In this document: in pieces, positions 18,021 through 26,960 of the stretch
Layout: each line of letters begins with the position of its first letter
Position numbering within the stretch: position 1 is the stretch's first letter
Source: Rhizobium phaseoli
GTDB lineage: Bacteria > Pseudomonadota > Alphaproteobacteria > Rhizobiales > Rhizobiaceae
DNA: 64,000 nucleotides
Assembly: GCF_003985125.1 (NCBI RefSeq)
Contig: NZ_ML133581.1
Span: 1-64,000 of the forward strand
Direction of reading: 5' to 3'
The notes under the pieces: model-generated
Databases searched by the model: none
What the model saw: only the letters and a program-made list of their open reading frames with translations
What the model was told of the DNA's origin: nothing
Made by a program: the position numbers and the translations under genes

Positions 18021-19295
18021 ATGCACATTGTCGACCGGCGGCTGAATCCGCGCGGTAAAAGTCTGGAAAATCGGCAGCGGTTCCTTCGACGCATGAAGGG
18101 CGCCGTGCAGCAGGCGGTCAAACGCTCTCTGCAAAACCGCAACATTCGCGATGTGCTCGACGGCGGGGAGATCAGCCTGCCGATCGATGGAATGACCGAA
18201 CCGAGCCTGCGCAGGGGCGAGGGCGGCATCAGCGATCATATTCTGCCCGGCAACAGGGCCTTCGTGGAAGGCGATATCCTCCCACGTCCGCCCGGCGGCC
18301 GAGGTGGAAAACCAAAGGATGCGGGCGAGGGCGATGGTGAGGACGGCTTCCGTTTCGTGCTGACGCGGGAGGAATTCCTCGATGTGTTCCTCGACGATCT
18401 TGAATTGCCCGATCTCGCCAAGCGGCGTCTAGCCGAAACCGAGGAGGAAACGCCATTCCGGGCCGGCTATTCGGTATCGGGATCACCCTCCAACATCGCC
18501 GTCGGCCGCACGACGAAGCTTGCGATGATGCGCCGTGTTGCGCTTGGCCGTCCGCGCCGCGAGGAAATCGAAGCACTGCAGCGGCAGATCGAGGAATGCG
18601 AGGATGACGAGACCCGCCTGGCGCTTGAGGCAAAGCTCAAATCGCTGACGGAAAAAAGCCGCCGCATTCCCTATATCGATCCGCTCGACGTGCGATATCG
18701 CCGTTTCGAAAACGAGCCGAAGCCTGTGGCCAAGGCCGTGATGTTCTGCCTGATGGATGTCTCGGGCTCTATGTCGGAGCACATGAAGGACCTGGCGAAG
18801 CGGTTCTATCTGCTGCTCTATCTGTTCCTGTCGAAACGCTACAAAAAAGTGGAAATCGTCTTCATCCGTCATACCGACAGAGCCGAGGAGGTCGACGAGG
18901 AAACCTTCTTCTACGGGCCGGCGACGGGCGGCACGCTTGTCTCCAGCGCGCTTGCGGCAATGCGAGCGATCATCGCAGCCCGTTTCGATCCGGCCGAGTG
19001 GAATATTTACGGCGCCCAGGCCTCGGACGGCGACAACGCCCATTCCGACGGAAACCTGACCGGGCATTTGCTGCGCGAGATTTTGCCGTTGTGCCAGTAT
19101 TTTGCCTATATCGAGGTCGGTGAGGAAGGCGGCGATTCTTCCATATCCCGGTCACCGCTGTGGATGCTCTATGACGGGATTCGTTCCGAAGCGTTGCCGC
19201 TTTCGATGCGCAAGGTCTGCCGGCGAGGCGAGATATTCCCCGTTTTCCACGATCTCTTCCAGAAACGTGACGCACAGGCGAGGGTGACGCCATGA
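18021..19295 (+). CDS. yeaH: DUF444 / YeaH-YhbH family protein with von Willebrand A-like domain
   Basis: A 424-residue cytoplasmic protein. The basic N-terminus begins MHIVDRRLNPRGKSLENRQRF, followed by a glycine-rich region with PPGGRGG. The C-terminal half is vWA-like, with the MIDAS-type motif DVSGSMS near residue 250 and a downstream TGGT and ASDGDNAHSD, which could coordinate a metal. It begins 12 bp after the prkA stop and overlaps the spoVR start by ATGA, so all three genes are coupled. It is presumed to be a partner of the PrkA kinase, but its molecular role is not established. Confidence 0.94.
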   Translation: MHIVDRRLNPRGKSLENRQRFLRRMKGAVQQAVKRSLQNRNIRDVLDGGEISLPIDGMTEPSLRRGEGGISDHILPGNRAFVEGDILPRPPGGRGGKPKDAGEGDGEDGFRFVLTREEFLDVFLDDLELPDLAKRRLAETEEETPFRAGYSVSGSPSNIAVGRTTKLAMMRRVALGRPRREEIEALQRQIEECEDDETRLALEAKLKSLTEKSRRIPYIDPLDVRYRRFENEPKPVAKAVMFCLMDVSGSMSEHMKDLAKRFYLLLYLFLSKRYKKVEIVFIRHTDRAEEVDEETFFYGPATGGTLVSSALAAMRAIIAARFDPAEWNIYGAQASDGDNAHSDGNLTGHLLREILPLCQYFAYIEVGEEGGDSSISRSPLWMLYDGIRSEALPLSMRKVCRRGEIFPVFHDLFQKRDAQARVTP

Positions 19296-20842
19296 CCATG
19301 ACGATGAGGCCGAGAGACCGGCTCTTGTTCGAGGGTGCCGACTGGGATTTCGCAACGCTGCAGCGCATTCACGACGCCTGCGAGGCGATTGCGCTCGGCG
19401 AACTTGGCCTCGACGTCTATCCCAACCAGATCGAGGTCATCACCTCGGAGCAGATGCTGGATGCTTATTCCTCAACCGGCATGCCGCTTTTTTACCGCCA
19501 TTGGTCCTTCGGAAAACACTTCGCGCATCATGAAACATTCTACCGCCGCGGGATGCGCGACCTTGCCTACGAGATCGTCATCAACAGCTCCCCCTGCATC
19601 TCCTATCTGATGGAAGAGAACACGGCGACGATGCAGACGCTCGTCACCGCTCATGCGGCCTTCGGCCATAATCACTTCTTCAAGAACAACTATCTCTTCA
19701 AGCTCTGGACCGATGCGGAGGGAATTCTCGATTACCTCGATTTCGCAAAGGGTTATATCACGCGCTGCGAAGAACGGTATGGCGAGACGGCGGTCGAACG
19801 GACGCTCGATGCTGCGCATGCGCTGATGTCGCACGGCGTGCATCGATACGCAGGCAAGACTGCGACCGATCTTCGCCAGGAGGAGAAGCGGTTGCAGGAG
19901 CGCCGCGCCCACGAAGAGCAGATGTTCAACGACCTCTGGCGCACGGTTCCCGTCGGCAAGGCGAAAAAGGCGGGTGACATCGGCTTGGAAAAGCGCCGCG
20001 CCGCGCTTGGCCTGCCTCAAGATAATATCCTGTATTTTCTTGAGAAATCTGCACCGCGACTGCAGCCATGGCAGCGCGAGATTCTTCGCATCGTTCGCCA
20101 TGTCGCGCAGTACTTCCATCCCCAGCGGCAGACGAAGGTCATGAATGAGGGAACCGCAACCTTCGTCCACTACCAGATCATGAACCGGCTTCACGAGCGG
20201 GGGCAGATCAGCGATGGGAACTTCCTCGAATTTCTGAAGTCGCACGCCAATGTCGTCTTCCAGCCAAGCTACGACGATCGGCGGTTTTCGGGTTTCAATC
20301 CCTATGCGCTTGGTTTTGCGATGATGCAGGACATCGAGCGGATCGTCACGAAACCGACGGAAGAGGACCGCGCATGGTTCCCCGACATCGCCGGCCGCGG
20401 CGATGCGATGGCGGTTCTGCGCGACGTCTGGGCCAATTACCGCGACGAGAGTTTCATCAGCCAGTTCCTGAGCCCGAATCTCATCCGCCAGCTGCGGCTG
20501 TTTCATCTCTACGATGATCCGGAACAGACCGAGGGCGTGCTGGTTTCGGCGATTCACAATGAGCGGGGCTACTTGCGCATCCGGCGTCAGCTCTCCCGCG
20601 AATATGATATCGGCTGGACCGATCCGGCCATCGATATCGTTGATGTCGACCTGGCCGGCGACCGCCGGCTACTGCTGCAGCATATCGTCATGAACGGCTG
20701 CTATCTTCAGGAAAACGACACGAAGCTCGTTCTGCAACATCTCGCCGATCTCTGGGGCTACGACGTCTTGCTCCAGGAAATCGATGGTTCGAGCACCGTG
20801 GCCAGGGAACATACGGCGAGCCCGCGCAAGATCATTCAGTAA
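19292..20842 (+). CDS. SpoVR family protein (YcgB-like)
   Basis: A 516-residue soluble protein of the SpoVR family, named after a Bacillus spore cortex gene but common in bacteria that never sporulate. Family features include MPLFYRHWSFGKHFAHHE, the INSSPCISYLMEENT segment and HAAFGHNHFFKNNYLF. The middle contains EGTATFVHYQIMNRLHERG and the NPYALGFAMMQDIERI block. It overlaps the DUF444 gene by four bases. Shared operon structure argues that PrkA, DUF444 and SpoVR act in one stress or stationary-phase pathway. The biochemical role is unknown. Confidence 0.94.
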   Translation: MTMTMRPRDRLLFEGADWDFATLQRIHDACEAIALGELGLDVYPNQIEVITSEQMLDAYSSTGMPLFYRHWSFGKHFAHHETFYRRGMRDLAYEIVINSSPCISYLMEENTATMQTLVTAHAAFGHNHFFKNNYLFKLWTDAEGILDYLDFAKGYITRCEERYGETAVERTLDAAHALMSHGVHRYAGKTATDLRQEEKRLQERRAHEEQMFNDLWRTVPVGKAKKAGDIGLEKRRAALGLPQDNILYFLEKSAPRLQPWQREILRIVRHVAQYFHPQRQTKVMNEGTATFVHYQIMNRLHERGQISDGNFLEFLKSHANVVFQPSYDDRRFSGFNPYALGFAMMQDIERIVTKPTEEDRAWFPDIAGRGDAMAVLRDVWANYRDESFISQFLSPNLIRQLRLFHLYDDPEQTEGVLVSAIHNERGYLRIRRQLSREYDIGWTDPAIDIVDVDLAGDRRLLLQHIVMNGCYLQENDTKLVLQHLADLWGYDVLLQEIDGSSTVAREHTASPRKIIQ

Positions 20843-21127
20843 CGGGGTAGGAATGATTGCCGCGGATTGCAGCCGCGACCCCGGCAATCCTCGTTGCCCG
20901 TCAAAAGCACTTGCGCGTATTTCAGAGCTTTCAATGTGAAGGGCGGGGCGAACGCTCGCCGTCAAACCTTCCGCTTCTGAAATGGCAATGATCCGCAATT
21001 TCGGTGGCAAGAACGGCCAAGCCTTCGTAATCTGCCGCTGCTGCGATCGCTTTATCCATCATTTTCAAACGGATTCAGCCTCTGCGGCGAAAGCTTCCGG
21101 ATCGGAACGGTACGGAGACGAGGGATC

Positions 21128-22033
21128 ATGGGTGAAACGCGGCGCAAGCTGACGACGATCTTCTGTGCTGACGTGCAGGATTATACGCGGCTGATGGGAG
21201 CCGATGAGGAGGGGACGCTTGCGACCCTGAAGCGCTGTCGCGAGGCGATGGGGCGGCTGATCGAAAGCCATGGCGGCCGTGTCATCAACACCTGGGGTGA
21301 CGGGCTGATCGCCGATTTCCCGAGCGTCGTCGAGGCGGTGCGCGCGGCGGTCGACACACAGAATGAACTTGCCGGTTTCAACGCCCGCCGCCCGGCGGAT
21401 GGACGCATGCTCTTTCGCATCGGCATCAATCTCGGCGACGTGATCGTCGAAGGCGATGATATCTACGGCGACGGCGTGAACATCGCCGCGCGCCTGCAGG
21501 CATCCGCTGCGCCCGGCGGTATCGTCATATCGAGCACGGTTTACGACCAGGTGCGCAACAAAGTGGCTGTCGGTTTCGAATTTCTCGGGCCACTGACCGT
21601 CAAGAACGTCCAGGACGGCGTGCCGAGTTATGCGGTGAAGATCGGCGACGGAAGCGACGAGCCGCCGCCTTTCCAGCGGCCAGCCGCGCCCCGGCCGCAG
21701 CCGGCGGCGGTCACCGAGACGAAGCCGGCGCCTGAGAGGCGAAGACTGTTCAGCGTCCTCGGCGTCATCGGCATCGTGCTGGTCGGCATCAACCTCCTCA
21801 CATGGGACGGCGTTTTCTGGGCTCGCTTTCCCTTGCTCGCCTTCGCCGTCATTGCCGCGCTCGCCTGGAGCCGCGACCAGAGGCGTTTCGACCGCAGGAT
21901 GACTGGGCTCGCAATCGTGGCGATCGGGATTATCGGCATCAATGTCCTGACCTGGAGCGGGACGTTCTGGGCCGTGTGGCCGATACTCGGGATTGCAGCG
22001 GCGTTCGGCCTGCGATGGTCGATGCGCCGATAG
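21128..22033 (+). CDS. Class III adenylate/guanylate cyclase with C-terminal duplicated 2TM unit
   Basis: 301 residues. The N-terminal cyclase domain (about 1-170) makes a cyclic nucleotide from ATP or GTP. The metal-binding aspartates are visible at Asp15 (CADVQDYTRLM) and Asp58 (NTWGDGLIADF). GDDIYGDGVNIAARLQ and the SSTVYDQV region are typical of this family. After a proline-rich linker (about 178-205) come two similar membrane hairpins at about 208-247 and 258-297, each with a GINxLTWxGxFWAxxP core. Placing the membrane part after the catalytic domain is unusual. It could tether the enzyme to the inner membrane or sense a membrane signal. Confidence 0.9.
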   Translation: MGETRRKLTTIFCADVQDYTRLMGADEEGTLATLKRCREAMGRLIESHGGRVINTWGDGLIADFPSVVEAVRAAVDTQNELAGFNARRPADGRMLFRIGINLGDVIVEGDDIYGDGVNIAARLQASAAPGGIVISSTVYDQVRNKVAVGFEFLGPLTVKNVQDGVPSYAVKIGDGSDEPPPFQRPAAPRPQPAAVTETKPAPERRRLFSVLGVIGIVLVGINLLTWDGVFWARFPLLAFAVIAALAWSRDQRRFDRRMTGLAIVAIGIIGINVLTWSGTFWAVWPILGIAAAFGLRWSMRR

Positions 22034-22329
22034 ATTTTCTGCCCTCAATTTTGGTGGCTCTGCGCGATATTGACTGGCAAGCCGGCTGCGCTGAAGAGGT
22101 TTGCGACCTTCGTTCAAACAAAAGTGAGCGGCCGGGTTATTTCCATTCTTCGCTGATATTACAAATCGGTAATGCCGGGTGCTTATGCTTGCCGTTAAGC
22201 TGCAAAAGCGCGATATTGTCGCACCAGCGGGGAATCCTGATCCTTGGGGTAAAGATCCCTTCGATCGCCATCCGCAGCGCCTCTTTCGACCGACCCTGGT
22301 CCAACCTCGAGTCCCTCCGGGAGACGTGA
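22034..22329. other. Intergenic region before the RND efflux operon
   Basis: 296 bp with no credible gene. A GGGAGACG ribosome binding site just before 22330 belongs to the adaptor gene. No repressor gene, clear operator or terminator hairpin was recognised. Confidence 0.3.
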
Positions 22330-23535
22330 ATGGCCTTTTGGAAGCAGTTTGTACTTTCGCTCATCGTCATTATAGCCGGCTTTGCCGCATGGGTTTTCTT
22401 TGCGCCGGGCGCCGGCGATATGATGCGCGATGCAGGCATTCCAGAGAGCCTCGTTTCCAAGATTGTGCCGAAGGCTGAAATGACGGCCGATTCCGACGCT
22501 CCGGCCGGGGCGCAAGGTCAGCGGCGTGGCGAGGGCCAGGGGCAGAACCGCCGCAGTGGCGGCGGGCGCAACAGCGCGATTCTTGTCGCGATCGAGGCCG
22601 TCGTCCAGGGCGTCGTCAACGATCGGCTGAATGCCATCGGCACAGGTGACGCGATCCGTTCCGTCGTCGTGACGCCGCAGGCATCCGGGACCATTCGCGA
22701 GATTCTCATCAAGTCGGGCGACAGGGTCAAGGCCGGCCAGGTGCTCGCCAAGCTCGACAGCGAGGAGCAGGTGATCGCCCGCGGCCAGGCGGATGTGGCG
22801 GTCAGGGCCGCCGTCGAAAAATCCAATCTCTATCATAACATCAAGTCCAGCGTGTCGCGCATGGACGTGTTCGATTCCGAGATCGCCGAGCAGGGCGCCC
22901 GGCTGCAGCTGCAGGCGGCCGAGCTCAACCTCGCGCGGCGCGATATCGTGGCGCCGATCGACGGCATCGTCGGCATCGTGCCGGTCAATATTGGCGACAA
23001 CGTCACGACGACGACGCCGATCGTCACTCTCGACGATCGTTCGGAGATACTTGTCGATTTCTGGGTGCCGGAGCGCTTTGCCAATACGGTCGCGGTCGGC
23101 CAGCCGGTCGAGGCGATGTCGGTCGCAAAGCCGGGGCAGATGTTCGCGGGCGTGATCGAGGCCGTCGACAACCGCATCGATGCCGCGAGCCGCACGCTGC
23201 GCCTGCGCGCCCGGATCGACAACTCGTCGGACGAGTTGCGCGCCGGCATGTCCTTCAGCGTCAGCATGAAATTCCCTGGCGACAAATATCCGGCGGTCGA
23301 TCCGCAGTCCGTGCAGTGGGATTCGCAAGGGTCTTTCGTCTGGCAGGTGACCGACGACAAGTCGCATAAGGTGCGGGTGAGCATCGTGCAGCGCAATCCG
23401 GACTCCATTCTCGTCAAGGCCGACCTCAAGGACGGCGACAAGATCGTGACACAGGGCCTGCAGCGGGTGCGTGAGGGTGGGGCGGTGCGTGTTTCCGCCG
23501 ATGTCGCCGCGAATGCGGAGGTCGCGACCCAATGA
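22330..23535 (+). CDS. RND efflux periplasmic adaptor (HlyD/MFP family)
   Basis: A 401-residue membrane fusion protein. A single N-terminal hydrophobic segment (about 5-25) anchors it; a Gly/Arg/Gln-rich low-complexity stretch follows at about 55-85. The biotinyl-lipoyl half-motif VTPQASGTIREILIKSGDRVKAG, an alpha-hairpin, and the returning half APIDGIVGIVPVNIGDNV are clear, then the beta-barrel and membrane-proximal domains. It bridges the inner-membrane pump to an outer-membrane channel. The stop overlaps the pump start by four bases (ATGA). No TolC gene is present here. Confidence 0.92.
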   Translation: MAFWKQFVLSLIVIIAGFAAWVFFAPGAGDMMRDAGIPESLVSKIVPKAEMTADSDAPAGAQGQRRGEGQGQNRRSGGGRNSAILVAIEAVVQGVVNDRLNAIGTGDAIRSVVVTPQASGTIREILIKSGDRVKAGQVLAKLDSEEQVIARGQADVAVRAAVEKSNLYHNIKSSVSRMDVFDSEIAEQGARLQLQAAELNLARRDIVAPIDGIVGIVPVNIGDNVTTTTPIVTLDDRSEILVDFWVPERFANTVAVGQPVEAMSVAKPGQMFAGVIEAVDNRIDAASRTLRLRARIDNSSDELRAGMSFSVSMKFPGDKYPAVDPQSVQWDSQGSFVWQVTDDKSHKVRVSIVQRNPDSILVKADLKDGDKIVTQGLQRVREGGAVRVSADVAANAEVATQ

Positions 23536-26500
23536 GCGTGACCGAGATTCATCACGGCGGATCGCCAGGAAAGCAGGGCTTCACCGCGCTGTTTGTTCGC
23601 CGGCCGATCCTGGCGCTGGTGTTCAACACGCTGATGGTCGTTGCCGGCCTTGCGGCCTATGTCGGCGTCGAAGTGCGCGAGCTGCCGGATGTCGACCGGC
23701 CGGTCGTCACTGTGCGCACCACTTTCGACGGCGCCTCGCCGCAGACGATCGACCAGGAATTGACCAAGGTGATCGAGGGCGCGGTCGCCCGCGTCAGCGG
23801 CCTGAAATCGATCTCGTCCACCTCGTCCTTCGGCCAGAGCCGGGTGACGCTCGAATTCTCCGATGCGATCGATCTCGCGGTCGCCGCCAACGACGTGCGC
23901 GATGCGATCGGCCGCATCACCCAAAACCTGCCCGACGAGGCGGACGCGCCGCAGATCGTCAAGGCGGATTCGGATTCTTCGGCGATCATGCGCCTCGCCG
24001 TCACCTCCACCAAGCTCAACATGGACGACCTGACGCAGCTCGTCGAGAACGAGGTGATCGATCGGCTGGCCTCCGTCGACGGCGTGGCCGATGTCGAGGA
24101 ATACGGCGACCAGGAGAAGGTTTTTCGCGTCGACGTCGACCAGGGCGCACTGGCGAGCCGCGGACTGACGATCGGCGACCTGACGAAGGCGCTCGACAAT
24201 GCCGCACTCGACGTGCCGGCCGGCTCGCTGAAGAGCAGGACGCAGGATATCGTCGTACGCGCCACCGCCAACCTGCAGACGCCGGCCGATTTTGCCAATG
24301 TCATGCTGCAGGACCGTGTCCGCCTCGGCGACGTCGCGACAGTGACGCTCGGACCGCGCGACGGCGATACTGCACTGCGTTCCAACGGCAAGCCGGGCAT
24401 CGGCCTCGGCATCATCCGCCAGGCGCAGTCGAACACGCTGAACATCTCGACCGGCATCAAGGCCGCCGTTGAACAATTGTCGAAGACGCTGCCCGAGGGA
24501 ACGACGATCGCCATCACCAGCGACGACGCCGTCTTCATCCAGGGCGCGATCCATGAGGTGGTGCTGGCGCTGCTGCTCGCCGCCGTCATCGTCACCGCCG
24601 TCATCTACCTCTTCCTGCGCGACTGGCGGGCGACGGTGATTCCGGCGGTCAGCATGCCGGTGGCGCTGATCGGCACGCTGGCGGCGATCTACATGGTCGG
24701 CTTCTCGATCAACATCCTGACGCTGCTCGCCATCGTGCTGGCGACCGGCCTTGTCGTCGACGACGCGATCGTGGTGCTCGAAAACATCGTTCGCCGGCGC
24801 GCCGAGGGCATGGGACCGCGGGCGGCGGCCGTGCTCGGCACGCGCGAGGTGTTCTTCGCCGTTATCGCCACGACCGCGACGCTGGCGGCCGTATTCATTC
24901 CGCTCTCCTTCCTGCCGGGGCAGGTCGGCGGCCTGTTCCGCGAATTCGGCTTCGTACTCGCCTTCTCGGTCGGGCTGTCGTCGATCGTGGCGCTGACGCT
25001 CTGCCCGATGCTTGCCTCACGCATGCTGACCAAACCGATGATCGAAGATCACGGCGCGCTTGGCCGCGTCGGCGGCGCCTTCGCCAGCCTCTACAAATGG
25101 GCGCTGCACGGCTGCCTCAACGCGCCTTTCGTCGTTATTTTCTTCTCGGTGATGTTTGCTGCCGCGGCATTGATCGCTTTCTCGACCGTCAAGAGCGAGC
25201 TGACGCCGGAAGAGGACCGCTCGATGGTGATGATGCGGCTGACGACGCCGCAGGGATCGAGCCTCGAATATACCCGCGACAAGATGCAGCTCCTTGAGGA
25301 ATATCTGCAGCCGCTGGTCGACAGCCGCGACATTCGCAACGTCTTCTCGATTTCCGGCCAGGGCGGCTCGCTCAACAGCGGCTTCATGGTGCTGACCCTT
25401 GCCCCCTGGGGAGAGCGCCAACGGACGCAGGCCGAGATCGTCGCCGACATCAACCAGGCTGCCGCGAAGGTGCCGGCGCTGCGCGGCAACGCCATCTCCT
25501 CCAACAGCCTGCGCATCCGCGGCGCCGGCAGCGGCGTGCAGATGGCGCTGATCGGCAATGATCACGAGGCACTGACGGCGGCGGCCGCAAAGCTGGTGCA
25601 GGCCCTGGAGGCGACGGGTCAGTATGATACGCCGCGTCTGACCAACGAACCCAGCCAGGCGCAAGTGTCGGTGGCGATCGACCGCGAGCGCGCCTCGGAT
25701 CTCGGCATCGACATCACCGGACTTTCGACGGCGATCCAATCGTTGCTTGAAGGGCGCTCGGTGGTTGACGTCTTCGTCGACGGCGAATCCTATCCCGTGC
25801 TCCTGACCTCCACGACAAGGCCGATCGACGATCCAACCGACCTCGAAAACGTCTTCCTGAAGACCGGCGACGGCAAGATCGTGCCGATGTCGGTCATCGC
25901 CACGATGAAGGAAGGTTCGGTCGCGCCACAGCTCAATCGCGAACAGCAGCTCGCCTCCGTCGCGATCACCGCCGGTTTGAAGAACGACATGTCGCTCGGC
26001 ACCGCAGTCAGCCAGGTGACCGAACTCGCCGCACCGTTGCTGCCGCCGGGCGCGCGTCTGCTGCCGCTTGCCGAAGCGGCAACGCTGGAGGAGAACTCGA
26101 GCGGCATGGCGCTGACTTTCGGCTTCGCCATCGTCATTATCTTTTTGGTGCTGGCCGCACAGTTCGAAAGCGTGCTGTCCTCGTTGATCATCATGTCGAC
26201 GGTGCCGCTCGGCCTTGCCTGCGCCGTCTTCGCGCTCATCATCACCGGCTCCAGTCTCAATATCTACAGCCAGATCGGCCTCGTGCTGCTGGTCGGCGTC
26301 ATGGCCAAGAACGGCATCCTGATCGTCGAATTCGCCAATCAGTTGCGCGATCGGGGTGAGGATGTGCGGTCGTCGATCGAGAAAGCCTGCGCGCTGCGCC
26401 TTCGCCCTGTGATGATGACGATGATCGCCACCATCCTCGGTGGCGTGCCGCTGGTCTTTGCCCATGGCGCAGGTGCGGAAGCGCGCGTGGCACTCGGCTG

Positions 26501-26687
26501 GGTAATCGTCGGCGGTCTCGGTTTCGCGACGCTGGTGACGCTGTTCATCACGCCGGTCGCCTATCTGCTGCTTGCCCGCTTCGCCAAGCCGCACGCCCAT
26601 GAGGAAGCGCGCCTGCACGAGGAAATGGCAGTCGCCGCGCGTGAGCGCGCAGCACAAGACGACGAGCAGCTGCAGGCTGCCGAATAA
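23532..26687 (+). CDS. RND efflux pump inner-membrane transporter (AcrB/MexB-like, HAE-1 type)
   Basis: A 1051-residue proton-driven exporter with 12 membrane helices and two large periplasmic domains. Proton-relay acidic residues lie in helix 4 (ATGLVVDDAIVVLENI). The later helix signature LVGVMAKNGILIVEFANQLRDRG is typical of this family. The periplasmic segment SISGQGGSLNSGFM and the duplicated halves fit the usual architecture. The substrate cannot be predicted; the closest type is multidrug/solvent rather than heavy-metal exporters, because the latter's charged helix-4 signature is absent. It is co-translated with the adaptor and followed by a strong terminator. Confidence 0.95.
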   Translation: MSVTEIHHGGSPGKQGFTALFVRRPILALVFNTLMVVAGLAAYVGVEVRELPDVDRPVVTVRTTFDGASPQTIDQELTKVIEGAVARVSGLKSISSTSSFGQSRVTLEFSDAIDLAVAANDVRDAIGRITQNLPDEADAPQIVKADSDSSAIMRLAVTSTKLNMDDLTQLVENEVIDRLASVDGVADVEEYGDQEKVFRVDVDQGALASRGLTIGDLTKALDNAALDVPAGSLKSRTQDIVVRATANLQTPADFANVMLQDRVRLGDVATVTLGPRDGDTALRSNGKPGIGLGIIRQAQSNTLNISTGIKAAVEQLSKTLPEGTTIAITSDDAVFIQGAIHEVVLALLLAAVIVTAVIYLFLRDWRATVIPAVSMPVALIGTLAAIYMVGFSINILTLLAIVLATGLVVDDAIVVLENIVRRRAEGMGPRAAAVLGTREVFFAVIATTATLAAVFIPLSFLPGQVGGLFREFGFVLAFSVGLSSIVALTLCPMLASRMLTKPMIEDHGALGRVGGAFASLYKWALHGCLNAPFVVIFFSVMFAAAALIAFSTVKSELTPEEDRSMVMMRLTTPQGSSLEYTRDKMQLLEEYLQPLVDSRDIRNVFSISGQGGSLNSGFMVLTLAPWGERQRTQAEIVADINQAAAKVPALRGNAISSNSLRIRGAGSGVQMALIGNDHEALTAAAAKLVQALEATGQYDTPRLTNEPSQAQVSVAIDRERASDLGIDITGLSTAIQSLLEGRSVVDVFVDGESYPVLLTSTTRPIDDPTDLENVFLKTGDGKIVPMSVIATMKEGSVAPQLNREQQLASVAITAGLKNDMSLGTAVSQVTELAAPLLPPGARLLPLAEAATLEENSSGMALTFGFAIVIIFLVLAAQFESVLSSLIIMSTVPLGLACAVFALIITGSSLNIYSQIGLVLLVGVMAKNGILIVEFANQLRDRGEDVRSSIEKACALRLRPVMMTMIATILGGVPLVFAHGAGAEARVALGWVIVGGLGFATLVTLFITPVAYLLLARFAKPHAHEEARLHEEMAVAARERAAQDDEQLQAAE

Positions 26688-26709
26688 GCGCTTACATCCT
26701 GACTGAACA

Positions 26710-26745
26710 CCCCCGCCGGATCCCCATTCGGCGGGGTTCCTTATG
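26710..26745 (+). terminator. Rho-independent terminator of the RND efflux operon
   Basis: CCCCGCC (26711-26717) pairs with GGCGGGG (26730-26736) around a 12-nt loop and is followed by TTCCTT. It lies about 25 bp after the pump stop codon. The T-run is modest, so some read-through is possible. Confidence 0.7.
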
Positions 26746-26960
26746 GTATATCAAGTCTTGCGGAATAAGATAAATTTCGTCTGAAGTTTAGCCGTTTATT
26801 AAGCATAAGCGGCAATGATCGTGATCAGGAACCGACTGGTCTTCTCCGTTTCTCGAAGGCCGCAATGCGTTGAATTCAGCGCCCCCGGACATGAGTGTCT
26901 GCGCGGATGGTTCAGTCCTGGTTCAGTTGCGTTCTGTTGCGTTTTTGGAGTTTAGTTCCC

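Noticed and set aside
26832..26860. GGAAC followed by CGTT upstream of the flagellin, a possible EcfG promoter
   Set aside because: The spacer is only 14 bases, outside the 16-17 required.
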